From the NCBI GenBank assembly GCA_947184155.2, contig CAMXCT020002068.1, positions 322,542 to 386,541 of the forward strand: 64,000 nt of DNA. The letters are read 5' to 3'. The notes below the pieces were generated by a model. The model did no database searches. It had not been told where the DNA came from and saw nothing but the letters and a program-made list of their open reading frames with translations. The stretch comes from Cladocopium goreaui. Lineage: Eukaryota > Sar > Dinophyceae > Suessiales > Symbiodiniaceae. A program made the translations under genes and the position numbers. Positions within the stretch are counted from its first letter, which is position 1. Every line of letters starts with the position of its first letter. This document shows positions 27,170 to 41,200 of this stretch, in pieces.

Positions 27170-30100
27170 AACGACAACAACGACAACAACCACAACAACC
27201 ACAACAACCACAACAACCACAACAACCACAACAACGACGACGACGACGACGACGACGACAACAACAACAACAACAGCAACAACAGCAGCAACAGCAACAA
27301 CAACCAGCAAAAAAATTGGACAAAAAAGATGTGTTACAAGCTGCGGTATGAAAAGCACATCATACTGTGCTCTGCACCTGCGCGCACGTGCCGAGCACAT
27401 GAACAACACCAACGCTCACACTACTAGACATAACCCTTATGGCATCCCCAGTGTGCGAAGCTCTACAATTTGAACCATCTTGCTCTTCCAAGTGGCGATT
27501 GTCGCCAGGTTTGAATGACACATCATCTGAAATTAAAGGATTTTAGCCTTGAAACCCATCAACTTGGCGCCATTTTGGGAACTACCCACACTTTGGAACT
27601 ACCCAAAGTGTGGTAGTTTCACAGTTTGCCTATGAAAGCCATGGCCCATTCAGTTCGATGATTTAACTGACTAAAATGTCTACCCTCTGGCAATCAAACA
27701 TGGCATTTGAAAATCCTGCATGAATGGCATGAACACGCCTAACCTTTATAATTATTGTATATGCTTTCTTACCTCTATGTTGACAAGATCTAAGTCTTCT
27801 CAAAGCCAACCATTGTCGCTTATACTCTGCTAACTCTTGTGCTTGATGAATTAAAGTTAAAGGTAGCAAAGATGCAATATATCATTTGCTGGTTACCAAT
27901 ATGTCAAGATTACCAGAATATGGAATTCCAAGGTTGGCAAAAATATCAAGGCTATTCAAAACATGGAAGTTCAGGTTAGAGAAAAACTAAGGTGAGTATG
28001 TTTGCGCAAATGGAAGTTAGAAAATCTGAGGTTGAGGTTAGTACTGGGGCATGTAAGGGTTAGAAGCAGCTCTCCTATAAATGGAGGTTTATCACGGGGA
28101 AAATCATCTATAAACATCTATAAATGGCTGATTTTCCATAGCAAGACCCACCTTGTCCCCGTGACCGAGTTGCCCTTCATGGCATCGAAGAAGCGCACGG
28201 TCTGCGCCACGTGGCGGACCCAGTACTCCGCCTCGGTCAGGGCCTCGGTCTCCTGAAGGTTTCGAGCTCGGGATCAAAGCATTTGGTGGGAAAAACCCAT
28301 GGCGTTTTGAAGGGGAAAAACCAGGGAAGCTCTTACTGGAAACAACTGGTGGTTCTCCTAAAAATATCCGGGGGTTCTGGTGTCAATTGTCTCTACAAAC
28401 CAATCCATTGAGGGGAAAAAACTCAATTTTGAGGGGAAAAAGTGTCTGTGAGTGATGGAATTGTCCATTGCCAAGCTATATGGATTGCTGAAGGGGTGGT
28501 TTTGGCGTGAAGATTTGCAGGAGATGTTCGGTAAACCCATCTGACCCGAAAAGGCGATAATATAACAATCTTAATTAGATCGATTTGGCTACTCCAGATA
28601 TACCAATGGCCCCAGTCTATCAAATATTGCTGGACATGGGCACCCAATTCAATTATGTCACTATGTCATTCTGCGCAAAATGGAGGGGGTTGGTCCACCA
28701 GTGAAACTCATTTGGCCAAGAACCTAATTGTTCAATGGGGGTGGCCCCTCAATTAATTAATCAACCGGTGGCAAAAGGACAAGGTATCCCGGACAATTTG
28801 GAACACACAAATTCGGGTAATTTGGAACACATATTGCAGTCAACCACGATATTCTTGGTTACATCATAGTCTGTCTATTTCATTACATCACCACGATATT
28901 TCACTTCTGATATACCATTTCCAGGCAAACCCATGCGGCAACCTAATGAATCCATTACATACTCAACTATACCCCACTATATTCTGCCGTGATTCTCCAA
29001 TTTGTATCCCCATGACATAGCCACTCAAATCCGCTGGGATCCCCTGGAAATTCCCCACATTGAGTCCCCATGCAATTGTCCCATTGAAAGTTCCATGAAA
29101 TCTCCATGACATCCCCATCACATCTCAGGTGCCTAGCCACATCACTTCACAATGTCCATCAGTTCATCCCCTATGAATTCATGAAAATTCCAAAAAAATC
29201 CCATGTTTTTTCTAATCAAAAAATGTTCAAAGTCCCATGAAAATATATGAAAATTGTTTTTTTTAATGAGATGTTCAGTGTCCCCAAAGTCCCATGAAAA
29301 TAAGGGTTTCATCAACTTTCATCTGGCACCAGACTGCAGTTTTCCCCACAGCTCCTCCTTGCCCGTGACCGTCGAGATGAAGCGCACCCCATCTTTGGGA
29401 GGCGACAAGGCCACCGTGGAGGCCTGCCACGAGGCCACCGTGGAGCTGTCCCCCAGTGAAAACACGTCGGAACATCGGGATTTTCATAGGTGTTTAACGA
29501 ATTTTATCGGAACTTTAATGGTGATTTAATGGGACTTAAAAAAAGTGGGGATATCACGGGATATAACCAACAAGAATGGGAATACCCTCTGGTAACTTGA
29601 CAGTTTGCGAACTGGTAAATCAGGTAAATCATCTACAAATCCACCATGTTCCGTAGCTATGTTAAATTGCCAGAGGGTATCCAAAACTTATTCTCATTGA
29701 CTCATGTGCTGTAGGATCCTGCTGATTTCTAACTTTCTCATACTTTCTCCAGAGATCTCCAAATAACTGCGAGGTCTTTTTGTTTCTGCATTGCACAAAT
29801 TGCATCTTTTTGTGTGACATGATGGCCTCTGTGATTTTGATTGAATAACTGGAAACTCCACATGACATGTGTCCTGATGCAGTGATATGCTGGTCGCATG
29901 ATAGAAGAAATGAATCACAAAATAAAGCAACAACTATCCAACAAGTAAGCCTGGTACTTTCATCTTAAAGTCTTTGAAAAAAAACACACCCTTAATTCCA
30001 TGTTCAATCAGGTAACGTTGTTTCAATCAATATTGCAAACCTCCCAGTCAATAATAACTTGAGAAGGCATGTCTGTAAGTATGTATATATTCAATATAAT

Positions 30101-33100
30101 ATATATATATATATGGAAGGCTTGATGCCAGTGAGATAGGGCCATTCAATACCACACTGAGCCACACGTCGAAAGACTACAATATCAACATGGAATTGAC
30201 ACTGCAGTTGAGATCTCTTGCAAAATATCAGTTTCCCCTTTGCTTGGTACATGTTTTGCTCTGTTTCTTGGTGCGTCAGTCTTGCTCGTCAGATTTTGAC
30301 CTCAGAATGCAAACTGCGCACGGTCTACTACCACCACCAGAATCCAGTAAAGATCAACGACTTTCTCAGGTATTGACCCCTACCACTTTGAGTGTTCCAC
30401 GTCGGACTGGATCGATTCACCAAAATATGCTGGTGAGTTGCCATATTTGGGGCCCTTGAAAGTCTGGCTTTCCACCCGCAGCTCACTGTGATCTTGGCCT
30501 CTTTCCGGAAAGCTTCCAGCATGGGGTTCATCAGCGACGAATGGAAAGCATGGGAGACGTTCAGGGCCTGCCGGGCCAGGATGCGACTCGGCCAGATTTT
30601 GACTCAAAAGTCAGCCAGCTTGCTCCTGTACAATTGGGCCGAGCTTTCTTGCTAGATAGTGTATGCAGAAGATTGCAGAAGGCTACGTTTTCAATTTTGA
30701 AAACTGTAAACGTCATCAAACTTGCACGGCTCCTAGGTCGCAGGCTCAACCTTGGCTTCATGCAGAGAGGAGTTGCACCCAGCCTTGTTGCCAGCTCCAG
30801 TAGCCTTCACGACTGCATCCACCAAATCTTGGCGACCTCGTGTTGAAGTCGACTGCCAGTGACAGTGCGCTGGCAAAACAAATCCTTGTAATTGCAGATA
30901 TCGAACATGATGTCAATTCGAACAGGATGCGTGTGGTACATGCATGGATAAAATTATGTCAAAGACCTTGTGAATTACGAATGTTGCTCATTTTGAGTAA
31001 AAATTTGCCAACCATTCGGAGCTATTGTAAATCATCCCGGTCATAGGGGTATACCGAACAGAAACCCAAATTGGAGATGGTTTATGACAGGAATCCCATA
31101 ATGATCCTTTATTATCCCACTAGTATCCCATAATTATTAATCCATATTAATCCACATTAGTCCATATGATTCCATTGATATCCATAGCTTTTGCCAACTA
31201 TAATTGGCTGGACCCACACTTAGCACAACTCCAATCGCCTTTCCGTTCCGAGGTCATCGAAATCCATCTGGCCTGAGACCACCGTCATCTTGGGGCCATT
31301 CACTGCACCCACTGACACCTCAGCCTGTCCTTCCTTCACAGAAGCGATGGCTTTCAGCACATCCTGCGCCACGATGTGGGGATGTTGGACTTCCGGAGTT
31401 ACACAGATCAGGCAGTGTGCTGTGGATCTGTGGATTACACCAAATATATATATATGTATTAATATAATAATAATATATATATATATATATTATCATATAT
31501 ATATAATTATGTGTATATATATATGTGATATATGTATATTCACATAATCTCACTATATCTATCATCTCCGCTATGTTTTCTCTGGCTTCAACCCACAACT
31601 GCATGGGCCCCAACTAACGCTGCCGTCCTCCTCGGGTGCAAAACCTCAATGCTTTCCCAACAGAACTGGAAGTAACTGGCAGAAGTGTCTGCAACTTGTC
31701 GTAACTCAATATCCCATGTCAACCATAGGTGTACCTCCATCCTCCCCAACCCCAACACCCACACTGCTTATCAATATCGTCTTGCCTGTGTCCCTTCGTA
31801 AACCGTAAACCTGCATTTTTGCTTGCCCCATCCTCATGATCCATCTACCTGACCCATTTTCTCTTTGCAAAAAAAATGTTTGCTGGTAAACCCTTTTTTC
31901 CCTGGTGAAATATCATGTTTCCTGCTAAATCCTTTCCCTAGTAAATTCTCACTACCCCGCATCCCAATCCCCCGATCATCTGGCTACGGATCCACAAAAA
32001 AAACATCTTCCCCAAAATTCCATGGGCTAAATACTTACAATTTCTCCAGAATCAACCAATTTTCTGGGCCTTGTTTCTTGACCCATAGCCCTCAGCCGAG
32101 CCGCAGGCCGTCATGCCACCCACCTGTGGCGCACAGCTGTCGGCGATCAGCTGCCCGCGCGCCGACACAAGGCGCACGGCGTCCTCCAACGCGAGGACGC
32201 CGCAGCACACGGCCGCGGCGTATTCGCCTGGTGGGGATGGGTAGGAACTGCAGCTGATTTCATGTCTGTTATGTGTATATATATATATAAACTATATATA
32301 TATACTATATATATATATATAAACTATATATATATAAACTATATATATATATATATACATGCTAAGCGGCCCTTCCAGAGCCTACCTTCTGTAAGATGTT
32401 CAAGATTTGTTACCATGGGCTATAATATATATATATATATAATTACATATGTTACATGTTTATCTATTTAATCATATCAGTCCCCCAAAAAAGAATAGAA
32501 ACAGAAAATCCAATCCGGAAATTAATGAGAAAATTGCTGTTCTGTCTTTGAGGGGCGGCTACTGTAACCCCAGCCCAACTGGTATGCGTAAACTGGAACT
32601 GTGGCAGATACGAACTGGGAGGAACATTGGTGGTGAGGGAACACCATGAATGGTTGGTACATTAGTTGGTATTGGATTCTTGTATGCGAGGAACTAGGGT
32701 ACGGTATGACATCATGCGAGATCTTTGGGAAGTTTCGATTCCATGTTTGGAAACCAGGTGATTTTGCCCCAAGCGCAACTGGGATGTACCGGACATACTG
32801 ATGTACCGTGCCCCAATAGCGAAACCACTTGCCAGCTTGATCCAGCTGAAGTAATTACTTCGGTGAGTCCTGAGATTTGGGTTAAGATTACGATGACCCC
32901 AACATTTAATATGTGAAATATATATATATAGTATATATCTGGGTAAATTCTAATATTTCACTAACCTGAATTAAGGCCACCAACTTCTTGCGGTCCCTGC
33001 CCAACCTGAATTAAGGCCATTTGGGGATGATTTCCCTTACTAACCATGATTTCCAGTGAGGTCGTAGTGAGGTCGTTATAATTTACCCAGATATATGTAT

Positions 33101-36100
33101 ATTCCCAGTCATGATAGATTTACCAAATGAGGAGTTCACAAAGGAAATGAGCAAATATAGACAAGCGACCAACGCTGTGTCCCAGCACCGCCACTGGCTC
33201 AATGCCCTTGTCCTTCCACATCTCCTCTCGTGGTTTCCCGTGTTGGCCGGGAAATATATACCTGTATATATATATATAAATGCTTCCCCAAATCCACCAC
33301 TTCACAGTTTATGAGTGTAATATGAGCTGTGGTTTTCCCACTCTGTGTCACATGCCTGTTGGACACACCCCCGCAATTCCACCCCATGGCTCCGACAGGG
33401 CATACTCGATGGAAAAAATGGCCGGCTGCGAATACCTCAATACGTCGAGCTGTTGTTTCCAGTTAAGCCTGGGTCTGTGAACTAAGGACAATTAATCTTC
33501 CATAGCCAAGGGCGCTTTGTCGGTTTGTCTGAGAAATGGCTACTCCTAATTTCATCATAATTGTCTCATTAAAAATACCATTAAAATTACCATTTTTGGG
33601 TATAGCAGTATATATTTTATATATCCCATTTTTCAGACACACCCGGAGATCCTGTAGACATTTTGTAGACGTAGAGTCTACCATGATCTGCAACTCGGGC
33701 GCTTGGTCAGGTCCAAGAGTTCTTGGTGCTCCTCCTGGCATCAGATTCTCGTCTCAAAGGGCCAACCAACCTCCCCGCCTCATATGGATATGGTGATCCA
33801 AAATACCAATGGATCCACAACGTGGGGCCATTTTATGTAGGACTGAACTTGACTGAACCATGAATTTGGGTGGTTCATGATATTGAACCATACACAGTTG
33901 AAGTTTCTTATATCACAGATGTTTTCTCATTGAAATAGAGTAAATAAATGCTGCAAGTATCCCAACAAAGATCCTGTACAAAGATGTACAAAGCATGCAA
34001 AATAAAGACCAGCTGCTCATTCTTTCCAGGGTATCAAAGTTGAACCACGTTGAACCATACAACAACGGGATACAACGGGTCCCACTACTTCCCAATGGGG
34101 ACCCATACTCGGTGCTCCACGACTGCCTTGAAGAGGACATCCAGCAAAGGCTTCTCCAACAGTGGATCCAACATCTCGGCGCACGCATCCAGGGCGCTCC
34201 GGAAGGACTCCTTTCCAGGACGCCAAAATTCAACGATGGCCCATTGATGGCCCATTGATGGCCCATTGATGGCCCAAAAATGCATCAAAATGGACGCCAT
34301 GGACCCATCAATGACCCATCCATACCCCCTTCCTCTGTGGCATACAGCTCTTTGCCCATGCCGATTCGCTGTGACCCTTGCCCTGTGAAAAGGAAGGCGG
34401 CTCGCTTCTTGCTTCCGACCTCACAAGATCTCGCTGCCATGATAACAAAGCAAGTTTAGGCAGAAGCCCCGTTGACACTTGGAGAAATGGATGAAATGTC
34501 AATTCTTGAAAGATATGTCAGTTGTGTTCTCTGCCAAACCGAAACTAAGAATGGGGTCTTCAATTTCCAACTACCAAACGACCACATGCCGGGGCTTAGT
34601 TCACTGCCCAGCCTTCGTTTCCACCACTTCCTCGCTACTCTTGCAGGTCACATGCGCATTGGTGCCACCGAAGCCGAACGAGGAAAGACCTGACGCTTTT
34701 TTAAAACGGGCGTTTCGACCGGCAACGACGGCAATGACGGGACACCCCCAACAGGATCTCTCCAGGATCCCATGTTATCTCGATCAGCTACCCGCCTGAC
34801 GATAGCATGCTGCCAGAGAGTGCTGTTGTGGTGATTGGAATCTCTGCAGCGAAATCCTCCAAATCGATGGTGGGATTCAATTTTGAGAAGTGCACATTCG
34901 GTGGCACTTGTCCTCAGACCATCACGATGAATCCACGCTGAGGCTGCAATGGGCATATGTCATTGCACCCAGATAGTGACTCCTTTGGAATTCATGTGTC
35001 CCAATTTCTGAGCATGTTGTTTTACCCACATCCATTATTTCCGGTTGTTCACTTGGATGTGATATGTTCTTTCCTTGACAAAACTACTTTCCATCTTTCC
35101 ATATCAAGTGTAGACAGACCGATGAAGTGCTAGTGACACTCTCAACTCTTGCCAACTCCATTTAAGACTGCTGTTTCGCTGCGTGTATAGCTGGAAACCG
35201 ACTACTGTGCTCCACTGAAACTTGGACACATTCAGTACAGTTCCCATTGGCAACCTTCTCGTTGACCGCCTCCCCTCTCGAAGCTACATATCGCGCTAGC
35301 GTCGGTGTTTCAGGGCCAAAAGGGACTTCACCAAGCCAGCAACTCCAGCTGCACCCTCTAAATGTCCGATGTTGGTTTTCACCTCAGTGATTTGTGCGAT
35401 GTCAACTTCGGATGAATAAAATCCTGGCTAAGTAATTTGGGGTACGCCAAAATAATGATAAATTACAGAATCCGCCCACACCGCTTTGGCGGTGAAGGCG
35501 TGCTTATTGGGGGGCAACAGCAACACTAAATGCTCAATGACATTTGTTAATATAGCAGTCGCTATATCAGCTTTAGCTGGGGGGGGCCAAAAACGGTTTC
35601 GCACCGAGACCAGAATACGGTGGTGTTTTCGACATTTTTCGAGGATTTTTGGGTGTCTGAGCGCAAGAGGGTATTGAAATGGAATTTTGGGTCATTTTGG
35701 TAGCTTTCCGGCAATGGAAAAACGGCCAAAAATGAAAAAAACATTGTACATAGCAAGATTTTGCAGGGTTTTTGGATGCCAGAGCATTGAAAACACTGCA
35801 AAAACAAGTGTTTTGGACTGACGTTATAGCAAAAAACGTGTAAATTACCGTATGCTTGACTGGAAACATTACAAAAACACTGTCAAAAGCAATGTTTTGG
35901 AAGGATTTACTGCCTTTATGGCAAAAAACGTGTAAATTACCGTCTGTTTGACTGGAAACATTGGAAAAACACTGTCAAAAACAATGTTTTGGAAGGATTT
36001 CTTATATATATGTTGGAGTTGGCTACCGGCATTGGCACATGGAAAAATTGAAGAAAACACTGTAAATAGCGGTATTTTCAACGGTTGGGGAGATAAGGGA

Positions 36101-38166
36101 ATTGGAAGCATTGTCGAACATGATGTGTTCGACCGGTTTTATGGCGACAAAAGTGTAAAGTACCGTGCTTTGAAGGAAACCATCGCAAAAACATGGAAAC
36201 ACATTCAAAGAACACGGGATTTGGGGGACTATCTAGGCGTCGTTGTCTAGCTATTTGAAATTCCGCAGCTTGGAGAGCCTCCAAGGGAGGGAAAAGTGAA
36301 AATTCCATAGCTTTGGAAGCTGTCACAGCGGGGAAAAGTGAAAATTCCCTAGCTTGGGAAGCCCCCACGGGGGGGAAAAGTGAAAATTCCCTAGCTTGGG
36401 AAGCCCCCACGGGGGGGAAAAGTGAAAATTCCCTAGCTTGGGGAGCCCCCACGGGGGGGAAAAGTGAAAATTCCCTAGCTTGGGGAGCCCCCACGGGGGG
36501 GAAAAGTGAAAATTCCCTAGCTTGGGGAGCCCCCACGGGGGGGAAAAGTGAAAATTCCCTAGCTTGGGGAGCCCCCACGGGGGGGGAAAGTGAAAATTCT
36601 TAGCTTGGGGAGCCCCCACGGGGGAAAACCACCCTTAGCCCCTCTCACGGACCGAAATAAACCTGCGGTGTGGGCGGCCACCCCACGCGAAGCGGGGTGA
36701 ATTATTATTTAAATTGGTGCCCCCCTGACAAACTGGGAGTTCAGCAATCCTGGTTCGAAAGTAGATCACCTCTTCAACTACCTAATTGGAATCCTCAAGG
36801 AGCATCTTCGCTGCTGAAGCCGATGAGGGTAACTAGGGTCGATTTGAGAAAGTTCCACACTTTGAGGACCAAGAAAGTTTGAGCCTTCACCAAGCAAAAA
36901 GTTAGTGGATTCCAACCGACTACCCTCTGGTGAACTAACATAGCAATGGAAAATCACCATTTTTAATGGGAAAATCCACTATAAATGGCCATTTTCAATT
37001 GCTATGTTAGTTCACCAGAGGGTAATGACCAGCTCAAGCTATGGATCCCAAGCCTCAACGTTGAGTCCAACGTTGACCCCGGGGTGGACATCCCCTTCCT
37101 TTCCCCAAGCCACTGAGGTTCCGAATGAGCATCATGGACATGCCACTAGCTCCACCTATCAAGGGAAGCCTCCCCCCCCAAAAAAAAAAAGAGGACCCAC
37201 CAGCATGTGTGCCCGATAGGTGAGCCCTTTATCTCAGGCCCCTTCAGGGCAAACCCCAACCTGCCGAGGGACTGTGGCCAGCATCACCGGCATGGAACGC
37301 CCTGGTCGTTGCATCCAGAAGTTGCAAGGAGAAAAGTGATCATCAAACATCAGAAAAAAATACAAAACACTGAGGTTCTTTCTCAAAAAGACATGATACT
37401 ACCAAAAATCACCAGTCAAAAGATGGCCAATCTTAAATACCCTGCAAAAAGACATGTTTCTAGCTGGTGAGTGCATATTTCCCAGTCTTTTTGCACAAGA
37501 TTAAAGTGAACAAATCAAATCCCATACCCCCTGGTAATCAAGCCTGGTTTGCTGGCCATTTCGTTCCATGAAATTCCCAGCTATACACCTGTCCCAGCCA
37601 GCCATGCTTGATGATCCCATTGTTGATTGTTGGAATCCCCATAAATCCCATGACATCATGAAATCCTATCGTAGCCCATGGACTTCCACTCGCAATGGAA
37701 AAATCCCATGAAAATCCCACGATCTGCCATGGCCTTGTGCCAAGGTCGCCTTCAACGCTCCCGTTTCGATGGGATCTCCCAAGGCGGTCCCGGTGCCGTG
37801 GCACTCCACCAGGCGCAGCTGTGGACCAGTGAGCTGAGCCAAGGCAAGGGCCTGGGCCATAGCAGTTTTTCTTGAGCTATTTATAGGATTTTACTTGGGA
37901 TCTAGCGGGATTTCATAGGATAGGTATTATGGGATTTTATGGGATTTTATGGGATTTAGTGGGACTTCATAGGATTTTCATAGGTATTGTAGGATTTAAC
38001 TAGGATTTTATTTGGGATTTAACTAGGATTGTCAGCCAGTTGTGGATATATGTGGATATTGGGGCCATCTTTGCATTTTTCAGGTTCCATGTTGAATCCG
38101 CGGGGTGTAAAAATGAAACCTTAAAGATCGGCTGATGCACCTGCGTGCCTGGATTCGTAAGACCAC

Positions 38167-38201
<35 letters not shown>

Positions 38202-41200
38202 GTGTGTGTGTGTGTATGTATATATATATATATATGTATATATAAATAGATAGGAATAGCTAGATAGCTAGATAGATAGAGTAGAGTAGAGTAAAGTAGA
38301 GTAGAGTAGAGTAGAGGAGAGGTAGAGGTAGAGTTAGAGTAGAGTAGAGAGCGAGAGGAGGGCACGCACGCGACCAAATTTCCAAATGATATACCAATAT
38401 ATACCAATTAGTTTAATATCCCCAACCATTAATATCCATAGCAGGTAGGTAGTTCCTTATGCCCATCCCACCATCGTTCCCTCCATCGAACCACCCCGCC
38501 CCGTTCCGCCTTGCGAATGACCTCCTGCTGCGCCGGACCGTTGGGCGCCGTCAGCGTAGAGCTGCGTCCATCCTGGCCGTTTCGTCAAGCCACTTGTGCC
38601 ATGTCAGGGGGGGTTGTGAAATGGCAAATCATCCGAGAACCATCCAAAATCATCCAAATATGGTGGTTTTATGTGGTTTTATGTGGTTTTAAATGGCAAA
38701 TCCTCCAAAAATGCTGGTGTGAAAAATCTGAAAACCCATTGGTGTTTTCAGTCCGCCACGAAAAAAGAACCCTCCCCATTTCTTTGAAGCAAAAAAATGG
38801 GTCAAATTTGAGGACGTGCGACCTCATGGCCATCGAACAAAGAAATGATTCAATCAGCTTTGGGACGGAATGAATGGGGGTACCTATTTTTAAACAAACC
38901 CAAACTGGTCTGATTTTTAAATGTGGTAAATAAATGGGAGGCGCAAGAAGCAAAATATGTTGGGCAATGTTTAATTAAGTATCAAGCTAACTCTCAGCCA
39001 TGGACCCATCCCCAAAATGCTATGATTCTAAGTAACCATACAATAAGGTATGGAAAATCCATCATCAATGACAGTAGATCATTTCCGAATGGGAAACCAC
39101 CGAGGATTTCCATCGCTTTTTGTAACTGGAGATTCACCACCAAAACCTCCGCCCATGGCCTGGTTGGAGGCTGTGGCTGCTACCAATGGCAAGGCACCCT
39201 GGGTGCCCAGTTCCAACAGGGCAGAGCCAGAACCCTCACCTGTTCAAAGCCCAGGTCGCCAGGTGCGGGGCGACGGGAAACCACTGGAGATATTTGAAAC
39301 GGAAACCAGAATTTTTGGAGCAATCAAAAGCCGGCAGCTTTTTCGGAAGGCGAAGCTGTGTCTTGGAACTAGGCAAAGGTTCCGCTTGAGAAAAAGTGGA
39401 TTAACCGCTGGGACTCCAAGGCAGTTCCAACCAGGATCTCGTAGCGAGCCTCTCACATAGCCGTTAGCGCTTGCATCGAAGGTCTTGCATCGACCATCTG
39501 GGGACAGCATTCGCGCCTGCAGCTTGCAGCCACTTCGAAAGGAATGATCTAAGACGCAAGTTGAACCATGGCCACTGTGATTGAGTGAGATGGTGAAGGA
39601 TGGTGAAGGTAATCTACTCTATATCACCCACTGCAAGAATTCCTCATAAATTAGAATATTTCATGATCCACCTTGCACAACCAGCATCACTTTGGCGACG
39701 CGCCACTGCTCGGTGAAAAAGCTGTCAGGACATGTCGCAAGACACTTTCCACCAAGCGCTGAGACTCTTGAAGTCAAGGTTCATCAACTCTCCGAATTAT
39801 CATCCCTTGATTTTATTCCGAGTTCTGCGGAGTAAATCCTTGATTTACCGTCTGGTTATTTGACATAGCTATGGCAAATGACCCATAAAAATAGATGATT
39901 TATGATGATTTACCTATTCAAACTGTGATTTTCCATAGCATTCCATAGCTACCATCTGGTTATGACTAACATAGCCATGGAAAATCACCATTTTTAATAG
40001 GTAAACCATCTATAAATGGGCCATCTATACCATGGCTATTTTAAATAACCAGAGGGTAGTTGCTCCAGCCCTCCGTTTCGTCCCTGGCCTTGGAGAACGC
40101 CACGAAGGGCTCTGCAATGAGATTCAGCTGCACACCCGTGCACAGCGCGGCCATCATGCCCAGGCCCAGCTCCTGGCTAACCCGTTGTATCATGCCATAC
40201 CCTCTGGGAAAGACTAACATGGCTATTGAAAACATTCATAAGTTGATTTATCTGTTAAAAAATTGTGATTTTCCATAGTTATGTTAGTTTACCAGAAGGT
40301 ATCCCCATAGTTGATGCCATCTTTCCTGTTCCCTTGCGGGTATGTGAGCAGTGTCCAAAACCTGTCATCCCGTGACGCTGGTTGGTCGATGGGGATTCCT
40401 CCCCTTGGAGGATCCAAGAAGTGCCAATAAACCAGCTAGGTTAGTAACATTGAATAACCCCCCAACTAGATCAGCAAATAAAGAAGACTCAACTTGCATG
40501 AACTTGCCATATCAGGTTATATCCCCCTGATATTCCCATGATATCACCATTCTCATGGGTTTTCCCCAATCTCTCCAGCCCACGCCCCACATCTCCACCT
40601 TGCACGCGATGTGCAAAGCCACCAGGGACGAGCTGCAGGCCGTGTCTACCGAGGCTGACGCACCCCGCAGGCCCAGGGAGTAGGAGATACGATTGGAGGA
40701 GATGGACGCGTGCCTTGGAGCCATTGGGATTTGTTTTTTTTTGGTTTTTTATCAGTTCTGGGAATATCTGGCAGATAATATACATATATATATATATTAT
40801 AGTATATATATCATAGTATTATACTGTATATATATATATATACATAGTTTTTTTCCACGAAACCAACATCGAATCACACCAAACCAGGCCACGTGCCAGG
40901 TCCGGTGTAGGGGTTGGCCGCACGTTCCCGGGAAAACTTGGCCCAGTCGTTGTTGCATTGGCCCACGAAGACACCGGTGTCCGAACCCAGGAGTGCCTGG
41001 CTGTGACTGGAAGATGCAACCAAAGACCCTTAGAGAGGAAGGTGCTCCTCTGCGTGTTGGCAATTCCCTACGTATTGGAAATCATATTGCATATGCATAT
41101 GTGTATGTATATTATATATATACATATATATATATATATACATGTATAATATATATATACTATATATATTACATATATGTATAATATATATATATATATA

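Noticed and set aside
26944..27412. Open frames of poly-Gln, poly-Val and poly-Cys
   Set aside because: Produced by the triplet array in all frames on both strands; lies in an AT-domain intron.
36078..36619. 166-residue minus-strand frame and 96-residue plus-strand frame
   Set aside because: Both are read-through of the 42-bp minisatellite; no start context or family match.
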